Origin: Brachyhypopomus gauderio
Lineage: Eukaryota > Chordata > Actinopteri > Gymnotiformes > Hypopomidae
NCBI RefSeq assembly: GCF_052324685.1
Contig: NC_135223.1
Span: forward strand, 18,731,822-18,795,821
DNA: 64,000 bases
Direction: 5' to 3'
Position numbers and translations under genes: made by a program
The notes under the pieces: model-generated
Told to the model about the DNA's origin: nothing
The model's database searches: none
Seen by the model: only the letters and a program-made list of their open reading frames with translations
Part shown: positions 36,001 through 47,210 of the stretch, piece by piece
Layout: every line of letters starts with the position of its first letter
Numbering within the stretch: the stretch's first letter is position 1

Positions 36001-39000
36001 TTTGGAGAAAATGGGGTATCCGAACACAAATCCCAGGCTCTCTGGTACTGCCCATTGTTTAAAAGAACTATATGGTCAGTGACTGGGGATCTTCGATTGT
36101 GTAGCTAGTACCAGAACCATCTGACCCAGAATATGTACATAAGTAATATATATGTATCTAGACACCTAGCTGTCTTCATAAACACTACATATTTATGAAA
36201 ACAGCTAGGTGTCTATATACTTTTTTAAGTTTATAATCATACAAATACTTTTTTTCCAGAGTGTGGGCAAAAGACAGTGGAGAGTGAAAGGAAACCTAAA
36301 GGAGGTCAGTGGGTAGGTATTTGTCATGAATGTTATTTGCTGAATGTCATCATCTGAAAACCTAAAATAACCAAGATGTTTTTTATTAAACCTTTTTTGT
36401 TTTGCTAGTTACTAGAGGTGTTTTCAACTAAGGATTTTCATAGTCGAATCTGATTTGTCAGATTTTCCCTTTAGTTGACTAATAGTCTAATCGGGGTTTT
36501 TTTTTATCTTGAGCACCTTCAACGGGATCCTGTTCTCATTCAGGACTTTTTTCCACTTCAAAGTAAAAACCTAAAACACTCAGATAAATTAATAAACATG
36601 GTAGGTTGGCTTTATTCAGCTTTTATTTATTTATTTATTTACTTATTTATTTTTTAATGAAACGTTAGAGAACATTAACAAAAAAGTCACCATCAGTGCG
36701 CAGTGCGCATATCGAATTGTCAGACAGGCACTGTGCAAAATGTCAAAAATATTTTTAATAAAATATGCCTGCCTGAAAATATTTAAAGAATTGCACACAA
36801 CAGCAAAAAAATGATAAGTAAAGGTTCAAGTAACGGGGTTTAAAAAAACAAAAAATGTTTATAGGCACCGCGACGAGACAACACGACTGAAATGACAAAC
36901 GGCTGAACTGTTTTTTTTTTTTTTGCCTTACACGTTTTAAATGGTATGCCATGTTGGTTGTTGTCGTGTGAAATGAAAGACGTTGATGACATAACTTGCA
37001 CTTTACTCCTACACTTTTTAAGTTTTTGAAGCCATTATAATCTCGGCAGATGCTGACTATCCTTTAGCGTGTTCAGCTCCGCTCATTCGGATTGTGCAAC
37101 TGCAGGGTGTGATTTATTAATGTGTAGTAAGGAAGATGCCTAATGTTAATGTGCACACATCATTTTAAAATATTTATTAACAGAAATTAGGATGATTTTA
37201 TTTGACAAAAGGCTATATATAATGAAAACAAAGACTTCATGTAACAACTAATGCTTAACAGCATCCTTGGGCACCCCCATGCAGTTAGAATGGTACATTC
37301 AACAATGACGTTCATAGTCGACTAGGGGTATAGTCGACTATAGTAGAATCAGCGACTATTGCAGGTCACCCCTACTAGTTACATAAAACAGGTATTCTGT
37401 GCATCTGATGATGTGATCTCCTTATTAGATCAACCAATTTGGTTTCTTCTTAAACATTGTGAAACATTTGTATCTGTTATGTCACCGTAAACACACGGTG
37501 TTGTAGAATTAGTAGTTTTCCAAAGATTACAATATGGTAAACTGAAATGTTTGACCATGAATTAATTATGAATTATTATGAATTAATTGTTCTTCATGGG
37601 TATGAATATATGCTTACATGCTACAAAGATGTGAATTCCTTTTGCATTGTTTTTTAGTGTTAAGTGAGTGTTAACAAAGAGCTTTTACAATGCATATCTT
37701 CATGCATTTTGTGCATGTCCTTGTTTTTTCCTACAATTTTTTCTTTCTTGCTATTTGGTCTTGCAGCACTGGAGTCCTATGTTAGCAGGAATAAAAGAGG
37801 AAGAGATGGAGATATCCATTATGGGCAGAGCAAAGGGTAAATTGGATGGTAAGATCAGACTTAGGAATGTTGGCTACTTTTCACTAGCATGTGAGCAAAG
37901 GCCAAGAGCTCATTTAGAGTAATTACTTATCTCTTTATTCATCATTGATTTGGTCCTTTATTTGTTGAATGATTGGCTTACATAACGTATATAAATTTAT
38001 GCTTTCATATATGTTTATGTAATTCAAAAGGGTGTCTTCAAAAGCTATTGAACCCTAGATTTTGAAATTATATTGCATAGATTTTGATGAGTCATATTTA
38101 TTTTAAATAAATTTACTTTTATTTAGTATTTGTTTTATTTTTTATTTAACCTTACCGTTATTCTTAAAAGAAATCTGATAGTAAAAGAAAACCCAGCAAT
38201 TCCATCAAACTAGCACAGAAGTCACATTACATTGTTAGCGGTGGTTGGTTATTGAAAATGTACGTAACAAGTGACTTTTGTATGTGCTTCTTTCTTGCCA
38301 GCAGCATCCAAAGATGTATTTCATACTATTCATCATACAGATTTAAACCGCCAAATTTCAGACCTCAAGACTGAACTTGAGAGCATTGCAGAACATGGGT
38401 CCCAAAACACAGAAGCTAAGTGCAACAAAGGCTTCACCCTAGACTGTGAATATGAGACTCAGGACTGTCTGGCTCTTGATGGGGATCTCGAGAAAGAGCA
38501 TCAGAGCCTTCAACATATCCAACTCTCTCCAACAAAAACAGAGGGGGACATAGAGGAGGAGGAGGAGAAGGAGGCCCAGCGGGGCAATGATGGAAGAACT
38601 AAAAAGCATGAACGGTGTGATTTTTCACATGTAGTGACATCTGGCTTACTTGACCACACAGCTTTGTTTAATAACCCAGAATCTACCAGCTTAGATTGCA
38701 GTGTACTTGTAACACTGGAAGAAAATGCTGACATGTCCACAACGGCCACAAAAGTTAAACCTTCAAATACGTCTGAGACAACTTTGGGTCATTCCAGCAT
38801 AAAGAAAAAGGAAGGACCTAGATTTATTTGCAAAATCTGCGGAAAAAGTCTTAAGTCAAAATATTCGCTTACTGTTCATTACACACTGCATACTGGAGAG
38901 AGGCCATATGCATGCACTCAGTGTGGAAAGAGATTTGTTCACAAAACTAACCTGCAGATCCATCAGAATATCCACACAGGTGCAAAACCATATGTCTGCA

Positions 39001-39344
39001 CTCTGTGTCCAAAGTCATTTAGTGATCCAAGCACTTTCAGAAAGCATAAAAGGATGCACAGCAGAGAATTACAACAAAGTAGCCACAGTCCAAAATGTAC
39101 ATTTATTTGTAATATCTGTGGGAAAAGCCTTTCAACAAAACAAGGATTAACATACCACCTCAAAATGCATAATGGTGGAAGGCCCTTTACATGTACTTGG
39201 TGTGGAAAAAGTTTTGTTCAAAAACATTCCTTAAAAATTCACCAGAACATCCACACTGGTGCAAAACCCTATGCATGCACAATGTGCTCAAAGTCGTTTG
39301 CTGACCCTAGCAATCTTAAAAAACATAAACAACTGCACATGTAA
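36001..39344 (+). CDS. Zinc-finger gene A2: 5'-truncated exon 1, open exons 2-4, six C2H2 fingers
   Basis: Homology to A1 begins inside exon 1 (36001 matches A1 7211), so the ATG, N-terminal helical domain and promoter are lost. What remains is an exon 1 tail (36001-36074), exon 2 (36260-36312), exon 3 (37767-37848) and exon 4 (38302-39344), with all splice sites and phases kept. Exon 4 is open for 347 codons and encodes six fingers like A1 with a shorter acidic run. Finger changes relative to A1 include Asn to His (finger 2, -1), Pro to Thr and Arg to Lys (finger 3, +3 and +6), and Asn to Ser (finger 5, +3). It could be used only with another first exon; B1 exon 1 ends in a compatible phase. 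Either a pseudogene or an acceptor for a chimaeric transcript. Confidence 0.75.
36413..37374. mobile_element. hAT-type element in A2 intron 2
   Basis: CTAGTTAC lies on both sides (36405-36412 and 37375-37382), and the A1 and A3 introns have TTTGCTAGTTACATAAAA with no insert. Ends TAGAGGTG and CACCCCTA are imperfectly inverted, with ATAGTCGACTA-type motifs near both ends. No transposase; 962 bp. Confidence 0.85.
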
Positions 39345-41102
39345 TAGGTATAAAAAAATAGTTGAAATTACTTGAAGGAGTGGACAGAAACATTTGGAAT
39401 CTCAGATCTCAGAATGTATCTGACTCAACAGTTTAAAACAAATCACCTGTGGAAAGACATCAATTGGTTCTAGCCAAGATGACAGACTTGTAGGATTACC
39501 CTATTTAAGAGATAATATGTATTTCATTTACCTATGTTCATAGTTTTAAACTGTTTTGATATTACAACTTTATAGTTCTCTAGTAAAGTGTTTGAAAACC
39601 TGACATGTGCTTGGGCATGAAGTAGCCAACAACAGGCTACAGTTTAGATTTGACATATAGCATTTGAAGACCAAAGATTCTCAAACCGGTCCTCCCTCAG
39701 CTGGACCAGGTTTTTATTTGTTTTATTTTTGCTCAGTATTTGCGCCTTTTGATAAAGTTCTGCGGAGCTCTGTAGTTCGAAGGGTTTTTTTTGTCAATAA
39801 ATTATAAAATGAAAGTTGAATATAAACAATTACATTGTGGTCTGTTTGATAATTATCACAATTATTTAGATAATTAGATGTCACGTCCACAAACAGTCAC
39901 CACCAATCATCACGTCCACATCGATCAGCCTCACCTCAATATAGGGTAAGTGTACCCATTAAGCCCACCAATATCTAAGTTTTGCAAATTAGTCTAGATA
40001 TTGACATAATTTGTACGTGACATAATTTGTTAAAGGGCAAGATTTAACTCTCATTTGAATATTTATTCATTAGTTGATGTACATTTCAAAATACATAATA
40101 AAGAAATTTTAAGAAAAATGTCAAAAGTCTGGCATGGGCTTAATTGGTACCATAGTACCATTTAAGCCCATGTGTGTTCCAAATAAGCCCATAACATCAT
40201 TTACTGATTAAATAAACTTGTTTAATGGTTTGTTTTTTAAATAAACAGCAATATATTTAACCAATAACAGTGAAAATATTTTTTAAAAATCCCTTTTGAA
40301 CAAGATCATAATCTGAACAAATAACATTGAAAAAATGACAGTGTAATTCACAACATGGAACAATGAATCGTTTAAAACTTCTGATTTGTGAATGGTAAGC
40401 TCAGAATTACCTCGCATGAAAGGTTTAAAGTCACACAGTGAACTGTTACTTTTTACAGTTTTTCTCGATTGGTTTGGCTCATTTCTTGAAACCGAGATGA
40501 CATTCTCAAAACAACATGGACAAGTCTGGAAACCCCTTGGAAATTGTTCACAACAGAATAGCATTTCTCATTGGTTTAGTCAAATTGCAAATGTCTTAGT
40601 ACATGTCTCAAATATATCAATGCATCTTTGCAAATGCTTTAGTACAAGTAGCCTACAGTTAGCACCGTTAGCCTACATTTAGCACAATTTCCTAGTAATT
40701 TGATCATGGTGATTTAAATTGATTAGCTGATTTTCAATCAAATGGCTGTTTTCTCCAAAATATGTCATGCATATTTCATTGTATAAGCCATTGCATGCAC
40801 AACAATCTGTTTAATTGTCAAAATTAGTCAAGAGCATTATACCATGAATACCACATATCAACCTTTTGAAACATTTGGTAAATTCATGACTATAATTGAA
40901 AATTTGTTGAAACTAGAACCTTTCTAATGAAGGAGGAGGTTCACACATCTCAGATAACCAATCAGATAGATACTTGACAGGTGCTGTCCATGCTTGTAAA
41001 TGCTATCAGTCATGTAGGCCTGTACATAGAGAGCTTGACTAGAACAAATTTCTGAACATGGAGGCAACTAGTCCAACACAAGCAAGAAGGCAACTTCCTG
41101 CT

Positions 41103-42265
41103 CGAGGAAGAGGTGGAAGAAGAAGATGAGGAAGAGGTGGAAGAAGAAGCTGAGGCAGAGGGGGAAGAAGAAGATGAGGAAGAGGAGGAGTGAGGGTACG
41201 TGGTGGTGGGACAGGGGGAAGAAGATGAGGAAGAGGAGGAGTGAGGGTACGTGGTGGTGGGACAGGTGGAAGAAGAAGATGAGGAAGAGGGGGAGTGAGG
41301 GTACATGGTGGTGGGACAGGGGGAAGAAGAAGATGAGGAAGAGGGGGGAGTGAGGGTACGTGGTGGTGGGACAGGTGGAAGAAGAAGATGAGGAAGAGGG
41401 GGGAGTGAGGGTACGTGGTGGTGGGACAGGGGGAAGAAGAAGATGAGGAAGAGGAGGAGTGAGGGTACGTGGTGGTGGGACAGGGGGAAGAAGAAGATGA
41501 GGAAGAGGGGGAGTGAGGGTACGTGGTGGTGGGACAGGTGGAAGAAGAAGATGAGGAAGAGGGGGGAGTGAGGGTACGTGGTGGTGGGACAGGGGGAAGA
41601 AGAAGATGAGGAAGAGGAGGAGTGAGGGTACGTGGTGGTGGGACAGGTGGAAGAAGAAGATGAGGAAGAGGGGGGAGTGAGGGTACATGGTGGTGGGACA
41701 GGGGGAAGAAGAAGATGAGGAAGAGGAGGAAGAAGAAGATGAGGAAGAGGAGGAGTGAGGGTACGTGGTGGTGGGACAGGGGGAAGAAGAAGATGAGGAA
41801 GAGGAGGAGTGAGGGTACGTGGTGGTGGGACAGGTGGAAGAAGAAGATGAGGAAGAGGGGGAGTGAGGGTACGTGGTGGTGGGACAGGGGGAAGAAGAAG
41901 ATGAGGAAGAGGAGGAGTGAGGGTACGTGGTGGTGGGACAGGTGGAAGAAGAAGATGAGGAAGAGGAGGAGTGAGGGTACGTGGTGGTGGGACAGGGGGA
42001 AGAAGAAGATGAGGAAGAGGGGGAGTGAGGGTACATGGTGGTGGGACAGGGGGAAGAAGAAGATGAGGAAGAGGAGGAGTGAGGGTACGTGGTGGTGGGA
42101 CAGGTGGAAGAAGAAGATGAGGAAGAGGAGGAGTGAGGGTACGTGGTGGTGGGACAGGGGGAAGAAGAAGATGAGGAAGAGGGGGAGTGAGGGTACGTGG
42201 TGGTGAGACAGGTGGAAGAAGAAGATGAGGAAGAGGAGGAGTGAGGGTACGTGGTGGTGGGACAG
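41103..42265. repeat. 54-bp minisatellite grown inside the transposase N-terminus (about 21 units)
   Basis: The unit contains GAAGAAGAAGATGAGGAAGA, then GGAGTGAGGGTACGTGGTGG and TGGGACAGGTG. In the frame opened by the ATG at 41058 each unit reads GRGGVRVRGGGTGGRRR then a TGA. Variants with GGGG or GTGG alternate, suggesting higher-order duplication. 54 is divisible by three, so reverse frames stay open for over 400 codons; these are artefacts. Confidence 0.93.
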
Positions 42266-42414
42266 GCGGAAGAGACCGAGGAGCACAATCACACTGTGTT
42301 GTCCCAGATGAAATGTGGGCGACGCTCATTGACCATGTTATACTGTAAACCAGGGCTATTCAACTATATTTTTCCTCCATCATCATTGGCCAACGGGCCA
42401 CACTGGATGTCCCA

Positions 42415-42936
42415 GGACAGCGAGGGGGCAATCTGACTATGTGTGCTGCCATTTCTGAGAATGGTGTGGCCACCCATATCCCCAGTCTTGGCCTATACAA
42501 TACAGAGAAGCTCCTCTTCATCGATTTGATCCCTGAAAATGAGAGAGGTCTCGTAGGGCCTCACCTACCACACCACGTCATTGTATGGGACAATGTGAAT
42601 TTCCACCATAGTCAACTCATCAGGGCTTGGTTAGCTACCCATCCAAGAATGCTCATGGAGTTCCTGCCCCCTCACTCTTCTTTCCTCAATCCCATTGAAG
42701 AGTTTTTTTCCACTTGGAGATGGAGAGTGTATGACCATCATCCTCAAGACCAGAGATCACTGCTCCATGCAATGTATGCTGCATGTGAAGGCCTTACAGG
42801 GAATCAGTGTGGTTGCAACATTTCTACACTCGTTGTATTGCAAAGGAGATTATACGTTGTGAGATGGATGAGAATCTATGGCCAGACAGAGAGCAGCATG
42901 TGGATGGCCAGGAGGGTGAGGATAGTGGCCAGGTGA
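42415..42936 (+). pseudogene. DDE_3-type transposase, C-terminal catalytic part
   Basis: Reads GNLTMCAAISENGVATHIPS, then HHVIVWDNVNFHHSQLIRAW and FLPPHSSFLNPIEEFFSTWR. The WDN Asp and NPIEE Glu are the second and third catalytic residues of IS630/Tc1-type DDE enzymes. Upstream parts are destroyed by the minisatellite, so it is not a working transposase. Confidence 0.88.
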
Positions 42937-43908
42937 GTGAGGGTGAGGACAGTGACTAATGAAGTGAAACCATACCCCCCACTTTATTTACAGGACTATT
43001 GTTATTTGATTGTATTACAGAATGAGCACTGTTTACATTTCCTTTTTACACTACAGTACTGTTAGCAAGTTCATTTTTGTGTGAATAAAAATGGATTCAA
43101 CTTCCTTTGAGTTACAAGTTTGATGTGTGATTAACCTTTGTGAAATCTTTTTTTCAGTTTTATACACCATTGTATTCTGTTAGTCTTTTGCCATAGTGAC
43201 AACACATCTAACCATTTTGACTTGAAGTGCTCACACAATGCCAAATGGACAATGCATTTTGGTAGCACTGACTATTCATACGAGAAGGGAATTGAGTTTT
43301 GACACATGGGTGAATTGTTTTGGGACAGAAATACGCTTTTGTAAGTCAGCTCTTTTGTTGTGCTGATCTGTAAGCCAGTTGTGCCAAATGATGTTAGAGT
43401 TTTGAGAATGTAATTTTGGTTTCAAGAAATGAGCCAAACCAATCGAGAAAAACTGTAACAGAAAAATGTATTTAACTTGTACTAGAGGAATGTCCCTATT
43501 GAAATACATGAGGTGGGCTTAAGAGTGCATGAGCTTAATAGGTAGGCTACACCTACCTAAACCAACACACATGTCCCCATCTTTACTCGCTGCCCAACAG
43601 TCTTCCGTAAGGACGAAATAACACGAAATAATCGTCCTTACTTGAGTATTGACGTTTTTTACTCACATTTCTTCCTACAATCTATAAATCACACTACAGG
43701 TTTATTTCATCTCCCATCCAGCAGATGGAGGTAAATATACGAGAGAGTGAAAGAGACTCGAGCGTCGAAGAAAATCCCAACAGCGGAATCTGACGTCTTG
43801 TTGACGGAAGCTAATAGTCACCTGTTAGCTTAAATACCTGTTGTTGGAAAATAGCTTGTTAATTCAGAGTTTTTTTTTTTCTTTATTGAAGTGTGATCTG
43901 TTAAAAGC

Positions 43909-45953
43909 ATGGTTGACTCTCATTTTCAGGTTCAGCTTACAGCTGTTCTAGAAGTACTGATGAAAACGGCAGTCGCAGACATTTGCGCTCTGACGGACAA
44001 CTGGTTCAGGTCTTTACACATGGAAATAATGAGAAGCAAGAAGGAAAACGAGGAGCTGAGACAAAAGTTGTACAACGGACAACAATCTATGCCAGAAGCG
44101 GTTTCGAAGAATGAGTGCACAAAATCTGGGGAACCTGGCGGTCAAACAAGAAATTCTGCGGGTTGGTCCCCTGCACACCAATATGAAACTTGCTAGCTAG
44201 TTAGTGAGCCTACCTGGTGTGTGTTGAGCTTTTAGCTCGGTAGTCGGGTGTCCTGATCTTCTCTCTCTTCTGCTGTGCTTCCCCGCCACTTTGTGAAAGG
44301 TTTGCACAGTGCCAGTGCCTGTAGTACTTCCACAGGTAACGTAGGTGGCTTGTAGCTTAATGGAGAGTTTATCGTTAGGTTACTCTGGTCGTTGTTTTAC
44401 TCCAAGAGGACCGGAAACTTCTAAATTATTAGATGGCTGAGTTTTTAAACTACAGATTTTACAACAAACAAATCAAATATCATTTTAAATAATGTTGCTT
44501 TTTTCCCCAAGAATTTACCTTAAGAAGAGGAAAGTCACAGGGCTGGTGACAATTGTGATGATCAGACTGGAACCAAATTCTAGAAAAATTACAAATCAAA
44601 TGGCTCCACCAACTATACTTTGTACACATCCCTACAACACATTTAAATGAATCTTTGTTCCAATTTTTAGTGATGGCCTGCTAAACATTTTTTTGATCAG
44701 CAGTTAGACGCTCACTACAATGTCATTACAGCTTTCAGTGCTCATCTCTTTTGCAGAGTCTAGGAAAATGGCCAGAAACCTACCAGCTGAGTCTACAGCA
44801 GCCAGAAGAAGACACTGGGTGGGTGATTTTAGATTATTTGGGTATAAATTTTAAGTGTATTATACACTTGTTTATGCTAAGTACTAACACTCATTTATAA
44901 GACATAACACGTTTGATCTGACTATGACCATGTTATTGACTTTCCTCTACTCTCATCAATGTGCAGAAGTTGGGCTCTATACTAGGAGTGAAAGGAGAGA
45001 TAATGGACAGATCTGCTAGTGAAAGAGTGGAACAAAGGCTGGATGGTAATGGCAAAGCAATGCAGAAATGGATCTTTAGAAGCTCATAGCAACATTTATT
45101 CAGTTTCAAAATAAAAGATTAGGTTACTGCTTAGTAAATCGGATATAGGAAATTGTAGTACATTGGCAAGTTTTTCACTATTACAGTATGTTATCTATGC
45201 ATGTCTAAATAGAATCACAACCTAAATGCCTTTCTTCCTGATTCTTCTTTCTCAGCAGCATCCAGTGATATAATTTACGGTCCTGCTTGCATGGAACCCA
45301 TGGAACCAGAAGCACGATGCCCACTGTATGACCTCAAGCCTGAACCAGAGAAGGCTCAACATGATCTTCAAACCTCTGTAGTGGAGTGTAGTACAGATGT
45401 CCATGGTTACTGTGAAGATGAGGGGGAGGAACCTCTATTGACGGGTGTGTGTGACGCAGACAGTGAGCAACACTTTCCTCAGCCTAAAAGAGAAGAGGAA
45501 GAGCATCTCCTGCTTACTGACGTCTGACTTGCAGCATACTTCCACACAGCTACTTAGGGAGAACAACACAGAAACAAACTCGGACTATAGGATGTCCTTA
45601 AATTTAGCCAAAGACTTTAATTTCATGGTGACTCCAAATGTTAAGCATTCAATTTTTCTAGAAAGAACCAGTATTTCACTAACATGTGAGAAACAGAAAG
45701 GCAAAAAATATATACTTGCAATGTATGTGGGAAAAAAACTTTCAACAAAATACTCATTTGCTGCTCACTACAGATTACATACCAAGGAGAAGCCCTTCAC
45801 ATGTGCACAGTGTGGCAAAAGACTTGCCAAGATATTTAACCTAAACATTCACTACAGTGTCCACACTGGTGCAAAACCCTACGCATGCACAATGTGCTCA
45901 AAGTCATTTGCTGACCCCAGCAGTCTTAAAAAAACATAAACGACTGCACAGAA
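43909..45953 (+). pseudogene. Zinc-finger gene B2: frameshifted copy of B1/B3
   Basis: Exons 43909-44161, 44757-44818 and 44967-45045 are intact and match B1, with the B promoter upstream. Exon 4 (from 45256) is broken: a 5-bp deletion in the acidic region (after GAAGAGGAAGAG, near 45504) shifts the frame so it ends at 45527; a 2-bp insertion (near 45708) and a 1-bp insertion (near 45735) destroy the first CxxC of finger 1; and an extra A near 45932 removes the last His of finger 3. There is also a 9-bp duplication at the ATGGAACC start of the exon. Like B1 its third finger and 3' flank are A-type. Not a working zinc-finger protein. Confidence 0.88.
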
Positions 45954-46112
45954 TGGGTATAAAAAGTTAGTTGAAATTACATGAAGGAGTGGACTGAAAC
46001 ATTTGCAATCTCAGATTAGATGTATCAGACACATTTTAAAACAAATCACCCGTGGAAAGACATCATTTGGTTCTAGCAAAATGACAAACTTGTAGGATTA
46101 GCCTATTTAAAA

Positions 46113-46925
46113 TACATACATTACTGAAGTAAACAAAGTTGCGGGTGTTTCTTTTGGTATCCAGAAATAAGAATTTGCATATTTTGGTACTTTTGCTGAA
46201 ACGGTCTTAAAGCTATTGAAAAAAGAATATCAGAATAATGAGAGTTTTCTCATTTTAATGACATAGTATGTCGTTTTAAAGACATAAGGATCTCGTAATA
46301 ACGACATGCTGAAGAAATTTTTTTAACATTCTTGGCAGCAAAACGCTTCCATACATTTTATCATTTATTGACCAAAAATCCCATCGAACTACAGGAGCTC
46401 CGTAGAACTTAAAAAATCGAAATTTGTCCTCCGCTTTTAACCCATCTGTGCAGTTAGAACACACACACACACACTAGTGATTACTAGGGGGCTGTGGATC
46501 ACACGTGCCCAGAGTGGTGGGCAGCCCTAGCCCGGTGCCCGGGGAGCAGTTGGGGTTAGGTGCCTTGCTCAAGGGCACCTCAGTCATGGCCTCAGGTCTG
46601 GGAATTGAACCCACGACTCTCCGGTCACAAGACCAGTTCCCTACCACCAGGCCATGACGGCCCTTTTTATCAAAAGGCACGGATACTGAGCAAAAATCAA
46701 ACAAATAAAAACCTGGTGCAGCTGGGGTACTAGAGAAGTGGTTTGAGAATCTTTGGTCTACAAATGCTACAATATGTCAAATCTACACTGTAGCCTTTTT
46801 TTGGCTACTTCAGGCCCAAGCACATGTCAGGTTTTCACTTTACAAGCGAACTTTAAAGCTGTGATATCAAAACAGTTCACAACTATGAAAATAGCTAAAT
46901 GAAATGCATCTTATCTCTTAAATAG
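46113..46925. repeat. Inverted segment of the zinc-finger 3' flank
   Basis: Relative to the B1 flank (about 29030-29620) this ~0.8 kb runs in reverse: TTTATCATTTATTGACC, ACATGCTG and GCAAAACGCTTCC are complements of B1 sequence. Normal order resumes at 46926. The breakpoints carry CTATTTAA and TTAAATAG, which are reverse complements of each other. Confidence 0.8.
46422..46664 (-). repeat. tRNA-derived SINE (V-SINE type), reverse
   Basis: The complement of GGCCATGACGGCCC at the right gives the tRNA-like head with GTCGTGGGTTCAATTCCC-type B box, and ACCCCAACTGCTCCCCGGGC in the body. It lies inside the inverted segment and is absent from the B1 flank. Confidence 0.75.
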
Positions 46926-47210
46926 TTGCCATGTTATTTTGAATGTACTAAAGTCAACTGAACTTTTGTAGGAGAGGACTGAAACATTTGGAATCTCAGA
47001 TTAGATGTATCAGACACAACATTTAAATACAAATCACCTGTGGAAAGACTTCATTTGGTTCTAGCAAATATGACAAACTTGTAGGATTACCCTATTTAAG
47101 AGACAAGATGCATTTCATTTAGCTATTTTCATAGTTGTAAACTGTTTTGATATCACAGCTTTAAATTTCTCTTGTAAAGTGTTTGAAAACCTGATATGTG
47201 CTTGCGCCTG

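Larger units (their letters stand above)
40456..43455 (+). mobile_element. Nested 3.0 kb Tc1/IS630-type (DDE_3) transposon
   Basis: Perfect or near-perfect TIRs of about 40 bp (CAGTTTTTCTCGATTGGTTT at the left, its complement at the right), each next to TA (40454-40455, 43456-43457). The plus-strand transposase start near 41058 leads into a minisatellite; the catalytic end is at 42415-42936. Confidence 0.88.
39944..43557. mobile_element. pogo-like element upstream of B2, interrupted by a nested DDE transposon
   Basis: Ends GGGTAAGTGTACCCATTAAG (left) and the complement-like CTTAATAGGTAGGCTACACC (right) sit between TA dinucleotides (39942-39943, 43558-43559); B1 has CAATATTAAACC at this position without an insert. 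Only 39944-40455 and 43458-43557 belong to this element. A related copy upstream of B3 retains a piece of minus-strand pogo/CENP-B-type transposase. Confidence 0.7.

Noticed and set aside
41010-42329. Three minus-strand ORFs of over 400 codons rich in Pro, Ser and Leu
   Set aside because: They are the three reverse frames of the 54-bp minisatellite, open only because the unit length is divisible by three.
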